This document shows, in pieces, positions 26,045-34,811 of a stretch of 64,000 nucleotides of DNA. The translations under genes were made by a program, and so were the position numbers. Position 1 is the first letter of the stretch, and each line of letters opens with the position of its first letter. The stretch comes from CAZWSX01 sp964636985 (GTDB taxonomy: Bacteria; Planctomycetota; Planctomycetia; Pirellulales; Pirellulaceae): NCBI GenBank assembly GCA_964636985.1, contig CAZWSX010000007.1, forward strand, positions 62,001 to 126,000, read 5' to 3'. Below the pieces are notes generated by a model. The model did not search any database. It was not told where the DNA came from and was given only the letters and a program-made list of their open reading frames with translations.

Positions 26045-27145
26045 ATGGGTTCTCCGTTGCGTTCCGTCGATTCCAACTCACTCTCAGCGTTCGAACAAAT
26101 CGCCTACGGGCGCGATGTGCTGCATCAGGCGGCGCAAGCCCTTTCGCAGATCGCTGCCAACCTCGACGAGCGCTTTTGCCGCGCAGTCGAGTTGCTATTT
26201 GCCTGTCGCGGGAGCGTGGTCGTCACCGGCGTCGGCAAAGCGGGTTTGGTAGGCCAGAAACTTTCGGCGACCTTTGCTTCGACGGGCGCTCGGAGTTTCT
26301 ACCTGCATCCCGCTGAAGCGATGCACGGCGACCTGGGACGCATCCATGCCGACGACGTCGCGGTCGTCCTTAGCTTCAGCGGCGAATCGGAAGAGATCAC
26401 GCGCATCCTGCCATCGCTCACCGATTTCGGCGTGCCTGTCATCGCACTGACCGGCAACCCCTCGAGCACTCTGGCCCATGCCGCGACGGTGGTCCTGGAA
26501 CTCGGCGCGATGCGCGAGGCCTGCTGGATGGGCCTGGCTCCCAGCACGAGCACGTCGGCAATGCTCGGGTTGGGCGATGCGTTGGCGCTTGTTTTGTCAC
26601 GATCCAAAGGCTTCGGACCGCGTGACTTTTTGAAGTTCCATCCCGGCGGCAGTCTTGGGCGAAAGCTGACGCTCGTCGAACAGGTGATGCGCCCGCTTGC
26701 CGAATGCCGCGTCGCCAGGTCGGCCGATTCGATTCGCATGGTGCTAGCGTCGTTGGCTCGCCCGGGACGTCGAACCGGGGCCATGATGCTGGTGGACGAC
26801 CAGGGGCGATTGGAAGGGATCTTCACCGACAGCGATTTGGCTCGTTTAATCGAGCAGGGGCGCGAAGAGGCCCTCGGCCAGCCTATCGCTCGCGTGATGA
26901 CCCGTTCGCCTAAACTAATTGAAGCGGGCCGGTCGCTAGCGGATGCTTGCGAGTTGATCTCTCAGCGAAAGCTGAGCGAACTTCCGGTGGTCGACGCGCA
27001 AGGTTGCCCCGTCGGCATGATTGATATCACCGACATCGTCGGGCTGGTTCCTTCGCAAGGAAGCGACGGTGAGGGCGACGATAGTCAGGTCGGCGATGGC
27101 AATTCCGAAGGCGAACCGCCCGCGACGGTCCTGTTTTCCCGATAG
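26045..27145 (+). CDS. kdsD: Arabinose-5-phosphate isomerase (SIS + two CBS domains)
   Basis: 366 residues. Converts D-ribulose 5-phosphate to D-arabinose 5-phosphate, the first committed step to Kdo. The SIS domain (about 30-200) contains VVTGVGKAGLVGQKLSATF, STGARSFYLHPAEAMHGDLG and LSFSGESEEI. Two CBS domains follow: VMRPLAECRVA... IFTDSDLARL and VMTRSPKLIEAG ... MIDITDIVGL. The overall layout is that of KdsD/KpsF/GutQ. The C-terminal 30 residues are an acidic Gly/Asp/Ser tail not typical of the family. Next to kdsC, which confirms the Kdo assignment. Confidence 0.95.
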   Translation: MGSPLRSVDSNSLSAFEQIAYGRDVLHQAAQALSQIAANLDERFCRAVELLFACRGSVVVTGVGKAGLVGQKLSATFASTGARSFYLHPAEAMHGDLGRIHADDVAVVLSFSGESEEITRILPSLTDFGVPVIALTGNPSSTLAHAATVVLELGAMREACWMGLAPSTSTSAMLGLGDALALVLSRSKGFGPRDFLKFHPGGSLGRKLTLVEQVMRPLAECRVARSADSIRMVLASLARPGRRTGAMMLVDDQGRLEGIFTDSDLARLIEQGREEALGQPIARVMTRSPKLIEAGRSLADACELISQRKLSELPVVDAQGCPVGMIDITDIVGLVPSQGSDGEGDDSQVGDGNSEGEPPATVLFSR

Positions 27146-27195
27146 ACGGAGGAAACGAAGACGCGTCCTGAACCACAACACAGACTGAGTGCGTA

Positions 27196-27720
27196 ATGAA
27201 TTGGACAGACCGAGCGCGGCAGGTGGAACTGATTTTGTCGGACGTCGATGGCGTGCTCACCGACGGCGGCATTTTTTTTGACAACCAAGGGATCGAACTG
27301 AAGAAGTTCCACATCCGAGATGGACTGGGAATCAAGTTGTGGCGCCGCGCGGGATATCAATTTGGTCTCTTAACGGCGCGTTCTTCCCACATCGTGCAAG
27401 TTCGTGCGGCAGAATTGGGAATCGATCTGGTGCGGCAAGGCTTCGAGAAGAAGTTGCCTGCCGCGCTGGAAATACTGAAACAACTGAAATTGCCGCCTGA
27501 GAAGCTTTGCTACGTGGGAGACGATTTAACGGACTTGCCGGTGATTCGTCAGGCAGGGCTTGGTGTGGCGGTGGCCGACGCGGTGGAGGAAGTCCGGTCG
27601 GCCGCGCACTTAATCACCACGAAGGCAGGCGGACAGGGCGCGGTGCGCGAGGTGATCGAAGCCGTGCTGAAAGCCAAGCATCGTTGGGACGATATCGTCG
27701 ATAGCCAAAGTTACCTTTAG
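27196..27720 (+). CDS. kdsC: 3-deoxy-D-manno-octulosonate 8-phosphate phosphatase
   Basis: 174 residues, a typical length. C0-type HAD phosphatase that releases phosphate from Kdo-8-P. Catalytic Asp16 and Asp18 in LSDVDGVLTDGG; motif II in LLTARSS; lysine in GFEKKLP; motif III/IV in CYVGDDLTDLPVI. Found 50 bp after kdsD and 32 bp before the large LptC/OstA-like gene, the same order as in the proteobacterial kdsD-kdsC-lptC cluster. Confidence 0.95.
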   Translation: MNWTDRARQVELILSDVDGVLTDGGIFFDNQGIELKKFHIRDGLGIKLWRRAGYQFGLLTARSSHIVQVRAAELGIDLVRQGFEKKLPAALEILKQLKLPPEKLCYVGDDLTDLPVIRQAGLGVAVADAVEEVRSAAHLITTKAGGQGAVREVIEAVLKAKHRWDDIVDSQSYL

Positions 27721-27752
27721 AACAAACCATCCTTCGCGTTCGCAGGTTACCC

Positions 27753-30700
27753 GTGCTCCAGCAGTTAAAAGCCTACGCGCTCACGCTCGTCGCGCTGCTG
27801 GGGGCATACACTGTCTACTGGGTTGGAAGCTCGCGGGTGCTGGTGCCGCCGCGCGTCGAAGCACCGCCTCCTTTGCTGCAGGGCAATAACCCAGGCAAGG
27901 TGGGACCGCGACGCCCTTATCAGCACCTGTTCTCTGCAGGTGATTGGGAGCTTGGTACTGAAATACCGGTCCGCCGCATCGAAACCCGCCAAGGGACTTT
28001 GCTCTATCAAGAACACAAGACGCTTAGCGCCACGCGGCTGGAAATTATTCCCTTCACGTTGATTGTCTATCCGCAATCGCAGGAAGGGGCGCCGCTCGAC
28101 GCCGATCCGGGGCGGCCCGTTGTGATCAGAGCTCCCCAAGGCGCAAAACTCTCGTTCGATTCCAAGGTCGATCTGACTCGGGGCGAGTTCGGGCCCATTC
28201 AGGGAGGGGAACTCAACGGCCCCGTAAAGATCTACGGCCCCGAATCGCAGCCTGGCGCGCACGACGACTTTGTGGTTGACACCACCAACGTCAAGATGGA
28301 CCAGCGCAGCATCAGCACGCCCAACCAGGTGACGCTCCACTACGGGCCCAACGAGTTTATCGGCTCTGACCTGGTAATTATCTTGGCCGGTTCGGCGTTG
28401 CCTAGCGACAATGCACCAGCGAAAAAATCACCTCTCTCAGGAATCGAAACGCTCACGCTCTACACGTTTGAAAAGGGGATCATCTACCCCGAGCCGGAGA
28501 AGAATTCGAGCAAGCTGGGGCAAGTCGATGATCTTCCGGAGCCGATCGTACCGGTCGAAGTTGTCTGCAATGGCTCGTTGAGGTACGTGAGCAAGGAGCA
28601 GAAAGCCACACTCGAACGGGACGTCGTTCTCACGCGGCCGAATCCGACTGGCGAGCCCGACCGCGCTACCTGCCCGGAAGGCTTGGATATCTACTTTGGA
28701 GACGACGATACGTCGACACCAGCGGCGGCGCCAAATGTCGCAGGTGAGGTTCCGCCTCGCGGACCGGGAAGCCAGGTACAAAAAGTAGTCGCTCGTGGAA
28801 CTTCCGAAAACCCGGTTGTGATTGACGCCCCTTCACGTGATATCCACGCCGTCGGTGACGAACTGGAATACAACGTTAAGATCCAACAGGCGCTCATGAA
28901 AATGCTTCGCAGTGGCGCGTCGTTCTATCTTCGCCAGGGGCACAGCGAGTTCTGGTGCCCCGATATCCTTTATGAACTTCCACCCAAGGGTAAGACGCTC
29001 GGCAAACTTTCAGCGCGCGGGCCAGGCAAAATTCGCACTGTGACTGGTGATGAAACTAACCCACAAGTTCTCACTGCGTCTTGGCGCAAGCAAATGAGCA
29101 TCCAACCACAAGACGCCAACGACTTGATCTCGCTCGAGGAAGGGGCGCAAATCAACTACGAAGGCGTCGGTAATTTCCGCGCCGACAAAATTCACTTGTG
29201 GGTCTTGGAAATCCCCAAAACAAACGCTCGAAAGAAACGCCCCCAGAAGACCATCGGCGAACCCCTCGCGAGCGATGCACTCCTTGCCGAGAGTGGGATC
29301 GTTCCCGATCGAATGCAAGCCAAGGGGCGCGTGCGGATCGAATCGCCGCAGCTCAATGCGGATACGCAAATATTCGAGGCCTGGTTCCAACGAGCGATTG
29401 GAGATCTTCCCGAGGAGCAACCGCCGATCCGCGAAGTCGCGACGTCGCGCCAAGGAGCAGTTCGTGAACCGGGCCGGGCTCCGATTCTAAAAGGCGCGTC
29501 GCCGCGCCAAGCAGCGCCAATCCAACCGAGCGTCGCGCGCCAAATGCCCTCCATCGACGGGACGCCCACCAAACAGCGATCGATTTTGGAACCAGATCGC
29601 CGCCGCGATCCCGACGCTCCTCCCCCGCAGCAGTTTCACGTCTCGGCCGATTCGATTCGGATGCAATTGGTGCAACAGCAAGATCAGTGGGTGGCCGACG
29701 AAGTGGTCGTCGAAGGCAAACCCGTCAAGATTCGCGAGACTCGCGTCGAACTGGGCGTCCTTCCACTCACGATCAAGGGGAAGGTGGTCCACATGCGTGA
29801 AGGGGCCAGCGGCGCCAGCAAGTTCACCATTTATGGTGGAGCGGGACCCGCCGAGATTGCCGCCCGCGGCATGAAGCTGACCGCCGCGCAGCTTCACATG
29901 AACCAGCGAGAGAATCGCGTCTGGAGCAATAACCCCGGCAACATGACGCTGATGCAGGAACGCGATCTCAACAACAAACCGTTGCCGCAACCACAAGAAA
30001 TTCTGGTGACCTGGCAGGATGGCATGACGTTCGACGGGCTCACGGCACAATTCAAGCGCGATGTCACCATCGATGGCGAAACGCAACACGCCGAGGCGCA
30101 AGTCCTCAAGGTGACTCTCACGCGGCGGATCGACTTTACCGATCCGCAAATGGACGCCGACGCTCGGGAACAGGGACCCGCCAGCGAACTGGCCATGATC
30201 TCGTTGATCGACAACGTCTTCCTGGAAAGCCGCAACTACGACGAAAAGGGACAGCAAGTCTCTATCGAAAAGATGGAAATGCGAACGCTCACCATCGACC
30301 AGATCACTGGCGATGTCACAGGCCTTGGTCCAGGTCATGTGAGTACCGTGCGAAAGGAAAACGGCAGCAAGTTCGGGCCCATTGCGGGCAACATGCCAGT
30401 CGTCGATCGAACGCCGGTCATCAAGAACCGGCCCGATCACGAATCGGTTACCGCCGACAATCAGTCGCTGGCGTTCTTGAAAGTCAATTTCGACGACAAG
30501 ATGCGGGCCAATACTCAAACGCACGAGGCCTCGTTTGGGGAATCGGTCGAAATGCTGTACGGCCCGGTGCCCAGTTGGGAAAGCGAATTAACCGCCGAGC
30601 GGCGCGAATCGCTGGGCGATCGGGGCTTGCTGTTGTACTGCGAATCGTTGGTGGTTCGCCAAATGCCGGGGCAACATGGCGTTGAAGATAGCATCGAGTT

Positions 30701-31013
30701 CGAGGCCTCCGGCAACGCCCACGTCGAAGGGCAGCTCTTCACCGCCAGTGCGCGGCAACTAAGCTATGCCTCGAACAAGCAGCAACTCATCCTCAAAGGT
30801 GACGGCCGCAGCGATGCCGAGATCCGCCATCTCAAGAAGAACGGCTTCATGTCGGCCCAAGAGATCCATTACAACACGGCGACGGATCAAGTGAAGCTCC
30901 AAGGCGCCAACTCGTTTGATACGGGCTTCATTGGGGAGGCGCCACCCAAAAACTCGCCTCGCAAGAACGAACCTCGCCCGCCGAGTCCGCGCGACTTCCG
31001 GAATCGTCGCTAG
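27753..31013 (+). CDS. Very large LptC/OstA-like single-span envelope protein
   Basis: 1086 residues from GTG. A membrane helix lies at about residues 6-26 (YALTLVALLGAYTVYWVG), as in LptC, followed by a long beta-rich region with recurring short strands: KLSFDSKVDLTRGEF, ARGTSENPVVIDAP, VSADSIRMQLV, GGAGPAEIAARGMKLTA, VEGQLFTASARQLSYAS. These resemble the LptA/OstA and LptC beta-jellyroll. Position directly after kdsD-kdsC supports a role in LPS transport, possibly combining LptC and an extended LptA-type bridge. A Pro/Arg-rich linker around residues 560-640 divides the protein into two halves. Homology is by pattern and context, not proven. Confidence 0.65.
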   Translation: MLQQLKAYALTLVALLGAYTVYWVGSSRVLVPPRVEAPPPLLQGNNPGKVGPRRPYQHLFSAGDWELGTEIPVRRIETRQGTLLYQEHKTLSATRLEIIPFTLIVYPQSQEGAPLDADPGRPVVIRAPQGAKLSFDSKVDLTRGEFGPIQGGELNGPVKIYGPESQPGAHDDFVVDTTNVKMDQRSISTPNQVTLHYGPNEFIGSDLVIILAGSALPSDNAPAKKSPLSGIETLTLYTFEKGIIYPEPEKNSSKLGQVDDLPEPIVPVEVVCNGSLRYVSKEQKATLERDVVLTRPNPTGEPDRATCPEGLDIYFGDDDTSTPAAAPNVAGEVPPRGPGSQVQKVVARGTSENPVVIDAPSRDIHAVGDELEYNVKIQQALMKMLRSGASFYLRQGHSEFWCPDILYELPPKGKTLGKLSARGPGKIRTVTGDETNPQVLTASWRKQMSIQPQDANDLISLEEGAQINYEGVGNFRADKIHLWVLEIPKTNARKKRPQKTIGEPLASDALLAESGIVPDRMQAKGRVRIESPQLNADTQIFEAWFQRAIGDLPEEQPPIREVATSRQGAVREPGRAPILKGASPRQAAPIQPSVARQMPSIDGTPTKQRSILEPDRRRDPDAPPPQQFHVSADSIRMQLVQQQDQWVADEVVVEGKPVKIRETRVELGVLPLTIKGKVVHMREGASGASKFTIYGGAGPAEIAARGMKLTAAQLHMNQRENRVWSNNPGNMTLMQERDLNNKPLPQPQEILVTWQDGMTFDGLTAQFKRDVTIDGETQHAEAQVLKVTLTRRIDFTDPQMDADAREQGPASELAMISLIDNVFLESRNYDEKGQQVSIEKMEMRTLTIDQITGDVTGLGPGHVSTVRKENGSKFGPIAGNMPVVDRTPVIKNRPDHESVTADNQSLAFLKVNFDDKMRANTQTHEASFGESVEMLYGPVPSWESELTAERRESLGDRGLLLYCESLVVRQMPGQHGVEDSIEFEASGNAHVEGQLFTASARQLSYASNKQQLILKGDGRSDAEIRHLKKNGFMSAQEIHYNTATDQVKLQGANSFDTGFIGEAPPKNSPRKNEPRPPSPRDFRNRR

Positions 31014-31028
31014 AAAGTCGCCAGCGCG

Positions 31029-31835
31029 CTACCGCGAGTACTGCTCGTCCAATCGATTGCGGTGCGGGCCTCGTGGAATCGCCGGCAAGTCTCGCTTGAT
31101 CGACATCGCGAGAGTCAGCATCAGCCCGAGCCCAATTCCCACGCCGACCATAATCAAAAAGGGCCACGGCTGCGGAAGCGGAGAATGTTCTCCTTCGAAG
31201 CCGTGAATCAGGTTCGTGCCGAAGATCGTGGCCAGCGTCGCAACGGGAAAAAAGAACGCGGCCATCAAGTTCAGCCGGTGCGATGAGACCGCCATCCGAT
31301 GGCCGGCGGCGGCTTGCTCTTCGGCGCGGCGAGCCATCACGAATTCCAAGCCGTTGCGGGAGTCCTCGTACAGCAACTCTGCCGCTCGTTCGAGTTCGTA
31401 CGCGCGGTCGCGCGCGTTGATGATCTCGCGATCGTCGGGAAGTGTCTCGCGGGCTGCCTGCAACGTTTTGTGCAGGTTGCGAACGGTTCGCAAGAGCGGC
31501 GAGAGCGCACTCATCACGTCGAAGAAATCCTTCGCGTCGTCGGCCGCATCGAGCCGATTGTCGATCGCCTCGACCGCCGTCGAAAACTCCGCCAGGTGCT
31601 TGGGCAGTGTATTGATTCCGCCGGACGACTCATTCCCCGTCCACGTTCCGTCGGGCTTTCGCCAGAAGAATCGTCCGCGACGATCTCCTTCTTCGATACT
31701 TGGGCACGCGTGCAGAACTAACAGCAGATGCCCATCGGCATCCATGGTCCGCTGGCGACCGATTTTGTCGCCCAGACGTTTGCGGAACTCAGCAGGAACT
31801 TCCCAACCCGGCGGCAGAAGCGACTTGGACGTCAT
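31029..31835 (-). CDS. CorA-like magnesium transporter family protein lacking GMN
   Basis: 268 residues. The C-terminal layout is that of CorA: a long helical region (about 95-190, ending RLNLMAAFFFPVATLAT), a first membrane helix, a short loop and a second helix (WPFLIMVGVGIGLGLMLTLAM) with a basic tail. The signature G-M-N at the end of the first helix is replaced by FGTN. The cytoplasmic N-terminal domain is shorter than in true CorA. It may transport another ion or act as a non-transporting member. Convergent with the LptC/OstA-like gene. Confidence 0.72.
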   Translation of the reverse strand: MTSKSLLPPGWEVPAEFRKRLGDKIGRQRTMDADGHLLLVLHACPSIEEGDRRGRFFWRKPDGTWTGNESSGGINTLPKHLAEFSTAVEAIDNRLDAADDAKDFFDVMSALSPLLRTVRNLHKTLQAARETLPDDREIINARDRAYELERAAELLYEDSRNGLEFVMARRAEEQAAAGHRMAVSSHRLNLMAAFFFPVATLATIFGTNLIHGFEGEHSPLPQPWPFLIMVGVGIGLGLMLTLAMSIKRDLPAIPRGPHRNRLDEQYSR

Positions 31836-31873
31836 TCAGGTTCCTCTATGAAGGTCTTGTGAATCGACGAGCG

Positions 31874-31891
31874 CTGTTCTTCGAAGAACAG
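31874..31891. repeat. Perfect 18-bp palindrome
   Basis: CTGTTCTTCGAAGAACAG is its own reverse complement, flanked by GCG and CCGCGC that extend the pairing imperfectly. It lies between the start of the CorA-like gene and the 3' end of the propeller gene, so it could be an operator or a processing site; there is no T-tract. Confidence 0.6.
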
Positions 31892-31997
31892 CCGCGCTTA
31901 CAACAGTAGTTCGCTGCCGGGTATCAAGTCTTGAATCGGAGTAGGGTAGGGGGGTAAGCGAGGCACGATCGTGCCGAGAAAATCGCTTATTCCTGCA

Positions 31998-32921
31998 CTA
32001 GTCCACTGCCAGCGTATTGGAAACGTCGTTTCCCCACACGGCATGTTGATCGAACGTCCAAACAACCTTCTTGGTCTTCGGTTCAAGCTCGATCACCAGC
32101 GGTTGGCCCGAACCGGCATGGCAGTTGCCGATCAGCAGGTTGCCGTTGGACAGCTGCTGCAACGTCGTCACCCAAGCCAGCGTGATCTTGGGGAGATCGT
32201 TTTGCTGGATTTGCCAGACGATCTCTTTCTTGGGTGTCACTTCGATCACGCCATGGCCGTTGCCCGTTGCGATCAACGTGTTGCCGTTTGGCTGGCGCAG
32301 GGCTGCGAAGGCCTTGTTGCCGAACGCTTCGGGGCCGTGTCCTCCTTTGGCTTCTTTGCCGAACATGGGCACCTCGTACTCCCACACCACTTTGCCGGCG
32401 GGATCGTACTCGCGAATGAAGCCGTCTCCCTCGTGGCACACCAGGTAGTTGCCTGATTCGAGCTTCCGCGCCAAACGCGTATCGGTGTGGGGATGGGGAT
32501 GATTGATCTTGAGTTTGACTTCGTGCGTGAGGTTGCCCGCGCGATCGACTTCGATAATGCGGCCCGGGCCACTCTCGGCGATCATCACCTTGCCGTCAGC
32601 CAGCGGTTGGAAAGCGTGGACTTCGACGGGCTTGCCTTCGTTGCCGTTGCTCTTTCCGGAGTCGTACGTCCAAACGATCTCTTTCGTCTTCGTATCGATC
32701 TCGACGACTTTGTTGCCGCCTTGCTGCACCATCACGTTGCCGTTGTTGAGGACGTGAAGATCGTGAACGCCGCCCCAATCCTTTTCCCAGGCGACTTTGC
32801 CATCGCGATCAACGCGGACCAGCTTCCCGGCTCCTTGCAACCACAGGCTATGCTGGGCAAAGACAGGCGAAGCAATCGAAAGAAGCACCAGCGGCAACCA
32901 GCCAATGTGAGCCAGACGCAT
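31998..32921 (-). CDS. Exported PQQ-like beta-propeller repeat protein
   Basis: 307 residues from MRLAHIGWLP, chosen because a signal peptide ending VFAQ follows directly. Repeated blade motifs of the form G-K-V-x-W-E are visible: DRDGKVAWEKDW, DTKTKEIVWTYD, DPAGKVVWEYE, TPKKEIVWQIQ, EPKTKKVVWTFD, with NGNVMVQQGG/NGNTLIATGNG turns between them. This is a six- to seven-bladed propeller without visible catalytic residues, probably a periplasmic binding or sensor protein. Unlinked to obvious partners. Confidence 0.85.
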   Translation of the reverse strand: MRLAHIGWLPLVLLSIASPVFAQHSLWLQGAGKLVRVDRDGKVAWEKDWGGVHDLHVLNNGNVMVQQGGNKVVEIDTKTKEIVWTYDSGKSNGNEGKPVEVHAFQPLADGKVMIAESGPGRIIEVDRAGNLTHEVKLKINHPHPHTDTRLARKLESGNYLVCHEGDGFIREYDPAGKVVWEYEVPMFGKEAKGGHGPEAFGNKAFAALRQPNGNTLIATGNGHGVIEVTPKKEIVWQIQQNDLPKITLAWVTTLQQLSNGNLLIGNCHAGSGQPLVIELEPKTKKVVWTFDQHAVWGNDVSNTLAVD

Positions 32922-33035
32922 AAGATCGGTCCCAAGCGAAGAGGACAACGGAGTGGATGTTGAGACGGCCCGTGCCGGCCAACTGGCATTCAGTGTAATG
33001 GCAACGAGTAGCGGCGCCGCTGGGACGCAAACGAA

Positions 33036-33059
33036 CCAGGCGTCCGATTAGACGCCTGG
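33036..33059. repeat. Hairpin, possible terminator
   Basis: Stem CCAGGCGTC / GACGCCTGG (9 bp) with loop CGATTA, about 40 bp past the 3' end of the secretin-like fragment. The core GGCGTC/GACGCC is shared with the 31-nt hairpin repeats at 4625 and 21146. No clear T-tract on either strand. Confidence 0.5.
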
Positions 33060-33098
33060 CGAAGCAAATCGTGCAGAAGAATCGTACCCAAGCTCAGA

Positions 33099-33479
33099 TT
33101 ACTTGGGTGCTTCCTTTTCGGTGCCCTGTGTCGCCGGGGCCGGAGTTGGCTTCACCATTGGGTTGCCCGAAATCGCGCGCTCGTCACGCAGTTCCTGCAC
33201 GGAGAAGCGCGTGAACAGGTACAAGCTGGGCTCGTCCGCCTTGGGCGAGCCCTGAAACGTCGAGCCGCCGACCAGCACGACCGAACCAACAGGAATTCGC
33301 ACCGTCGTGGAAATCCGGTGAACGCGCACGCTATCGCGTCGGAAGGGCATCTCCGTCTGCTCCTTTTTTTCTTGCGTCGCGCCCGCTTCGATCACGCGGC
33401 TATGCAGATCGAGCGTCGCATACTTGCCGCTGATGCTCGTAAGAGGCGTGACCTGCAAGCCGATCCCTTCGTTCACCAC
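33099..33479 (-). pseudogene. Truncated secretin-like C-terminal fragment
   Basis: About 126 codons open from GTG-GTG. The sequence NEGIGLQVTPLTSISGKY followed by LDLHSRV, and later TTVRIPVGSVVLVGGSTF, matches the order of strands in the C-terminal secretin domain of GspD-type proteins (VGxxLxVxP ... TxVxVxxGxxVxxGG). All N-terminal domains and most of the barrel domain are missing. The frame hits a stop nine codons upstream of the GTG, exactly where a CACAGAGG-type repeat begins, and no RBS or signal peptide is present. Probably the remnant of a longer gene. Confidence 0.55.
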
Positions 33480-33508
33480 TGAGGTACGGAGGGCACGCAG
33501 AGATCACA
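33478..33508 (+). repeat. CACAGAGG-type dispersed repeat, copy C
   Basis: Degenerate series CCACTGAGG, ACGGAGGGCAC, GCAGAGATCAC, like the copies at 22331 and 41331. It forms the upstream boundary of the truncated secretin-like frame. Confidence 0.5.
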
Positions 33509-33516
33509 TGAAAGTG

Positions 33517-33538
33517 GCACAGACAATCCTGTCTGTGC
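33517..33538. repeat. Small hairpin element
   Basis: Stem GCACAGACA / TGTCTGTGC (9 bp) with loop ATCC, immediately following the CACAGAGG-type repeat in the 135-bp spacer before the ABC transporter gene end. Together they make up most of this spacer. Confidence 0.7.
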
Positions 33539-33614
33539 GCGGTTGACTTGCTCTAGCAAGAAGATTGGGAGCAGGGGAGTCGAAGGAGAGGGGGAGCAGC
33601 GATGTTACGAAGTG

Positions 33615-34775
33615 CTAATGCCGTTCAAACAAAATGCGCTGCAGTTGCTGCTTGAGCGTCTCATGCACCTTAACCGCGGCGGTGAAATCGTCCTTACTGA
33701 GGACAAAAGTAAAGACTTCTTCGGTAGCCGTGACCGTGGCATTGCGCGGCGCGCCGGTCATCAGCGACGCTTCGCCGAAGCAAGCACCGGGACCAAGCGT
33801 GGCTACCGTCTTTTCTTCGCCATGATCTTTTCGGGAGACCTTCACGCTTCCCTTACGAATTAGATAGAAATTTTCGCCGGCATCTCCTTCGTGGATAATT
33901 GCTTGTCCGGGCTGGTATCGCTCGACCCACATCCGATCGGCGATATCGGCCAGCGTCGAGGTAGGCAAGGTTGCGAATGCATTTGCTTCTCGCAGGAACT
34001 TCACGATCAACTCGGTTTCGCGAACCATCGTGCTCGATACGATTCGGCCATCGACCATGTGGACCACCTGGTCGGCGACTTCGAGAATCCGCTTGTCGTG
34101 AGTGACCAGGAGGATCGACACCCCGTCGTGGTCGGCGACTTCCTTGAAGAGCTGGATCACGCTCTTGCCCGACTCTTCGTCGAGCGCGGCCGTTGGTTCG
34201 TCGGCCAGGACGATCTTAGGTCGATGGGCCAGGCCGCGGGCAATCGCGACCCGCTGCTTTTGTCCGCCCGAGAGCCGTGAGGGCTTGTAGTGCATTCGCT
34301 TTTCGAGGCCTAGGCGAGTCAGGAGTTCGGCCGCGCGATCGTTCATTTGCTGATCGGTGTAGTCGAACAATTCCATCGCCATCCGGACGTTCTGATGCGC
34401 CGTGAGCGAGCCGAATAGATTATGCGCCTGAAAGATAAACCCCACGTTGCGACGCGCGGCAACCAACTCGTCGGGCGACGCGCCTAATAGTTCTCTGCCT
34501 AGAACCTTCAGGCTCCCTTCCTGAACCGTTCGCAGCGTCCCGATCAACGTGAGGAGCGTCGTTTTGCCGGAGCCCGACGGCCCCGTCATGATCACAATCT
34601 GGCCGGCGTAGATATCGAGGTTGTTTTGGTGCAGAACCTGCTTGCGCAGTTCCCCTTCGCCGAAATAGTGATTCAGGTTGTGGATCGAAATCGCCGTCTG
34701 CCAATCGCGTTCCGGTTCGACGGCGCGGAGTGCGGCAATTTTGGCGGCACGTCGTTCGTCGGGCGATGGCGTCAT
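33615..34775 (-). CDS. DevA-type ABC ATPase fused to a cyclic-nucleotide-binding domain
   Basis: 386 residues. The ATPase domain (about 28-250) has Walker A GPSGSGKTT (65-73), signature LSGGQKQRVAIARG and Walker B IVLADEPTAALD; its sequence type is that of DevA/LolD/MacB exporters. A second domain (about 270-385) has the cNMP-binding/Crp-like pattern IIHEGDAGENFYLIRKGSVKV and GACFGEASLMTGAPRNATV. DevA proteins normally end after the ATPase, so this is a fusion. Last gene of the exporter operon; it should power efflux together with the two permeases and the fusion protein upstream, possibly gated by ligand binding. Confidence 0.92.
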   Translation of the reverse strand: MTPSPDERRAAKIAALRAVEPERDWQTAISIHNLNHYFGEGELRKQVLHQNNLDIYAGQIVIMTGPSGSGKTTLLTLIGTLRTVQEGSLKVLGRELLGASPDELVAARRNVGFIFQAHNLFGSLTAHQNVRMAMELFDYTDQQMNDRAAELLTRLGLEKRMHYKPSRLSGGQKQRVAIARGLAHRPKIVLADEPTAALDEESGKSVIQLFKEVADHDGVSILLVTHDKRILEVADQVVHMVDGRIVSSTMVRETELIVKFLREANAFATLPTSTLADIADRMWVERYQPGQAIIHEGDAGENFYLIRKGSVKVSRKDHGEEKTVATLGPGACFGEASLMTGAPRNATVTATEEVFTFVLSKDDFTAAVKVHETLKQQLQRILFERH

Positions 34776-34811
34776 GAAAAGGTAAGCGAGAGTGAGTGGA
34801 AGTTGTGAATC

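Noticed and set aside
26045..27145. GutQ (sugar alcohol operon) as alternative to KdsD
   Set aside because: kdsC directly downstream and absence of sorbitol genes favour the Kdo pathway.
29487..30524. 345-codon minus-strand frame
   Set aside because: Antisense of the LptC/OstA-like gene; no protein-like pattern or RBS.
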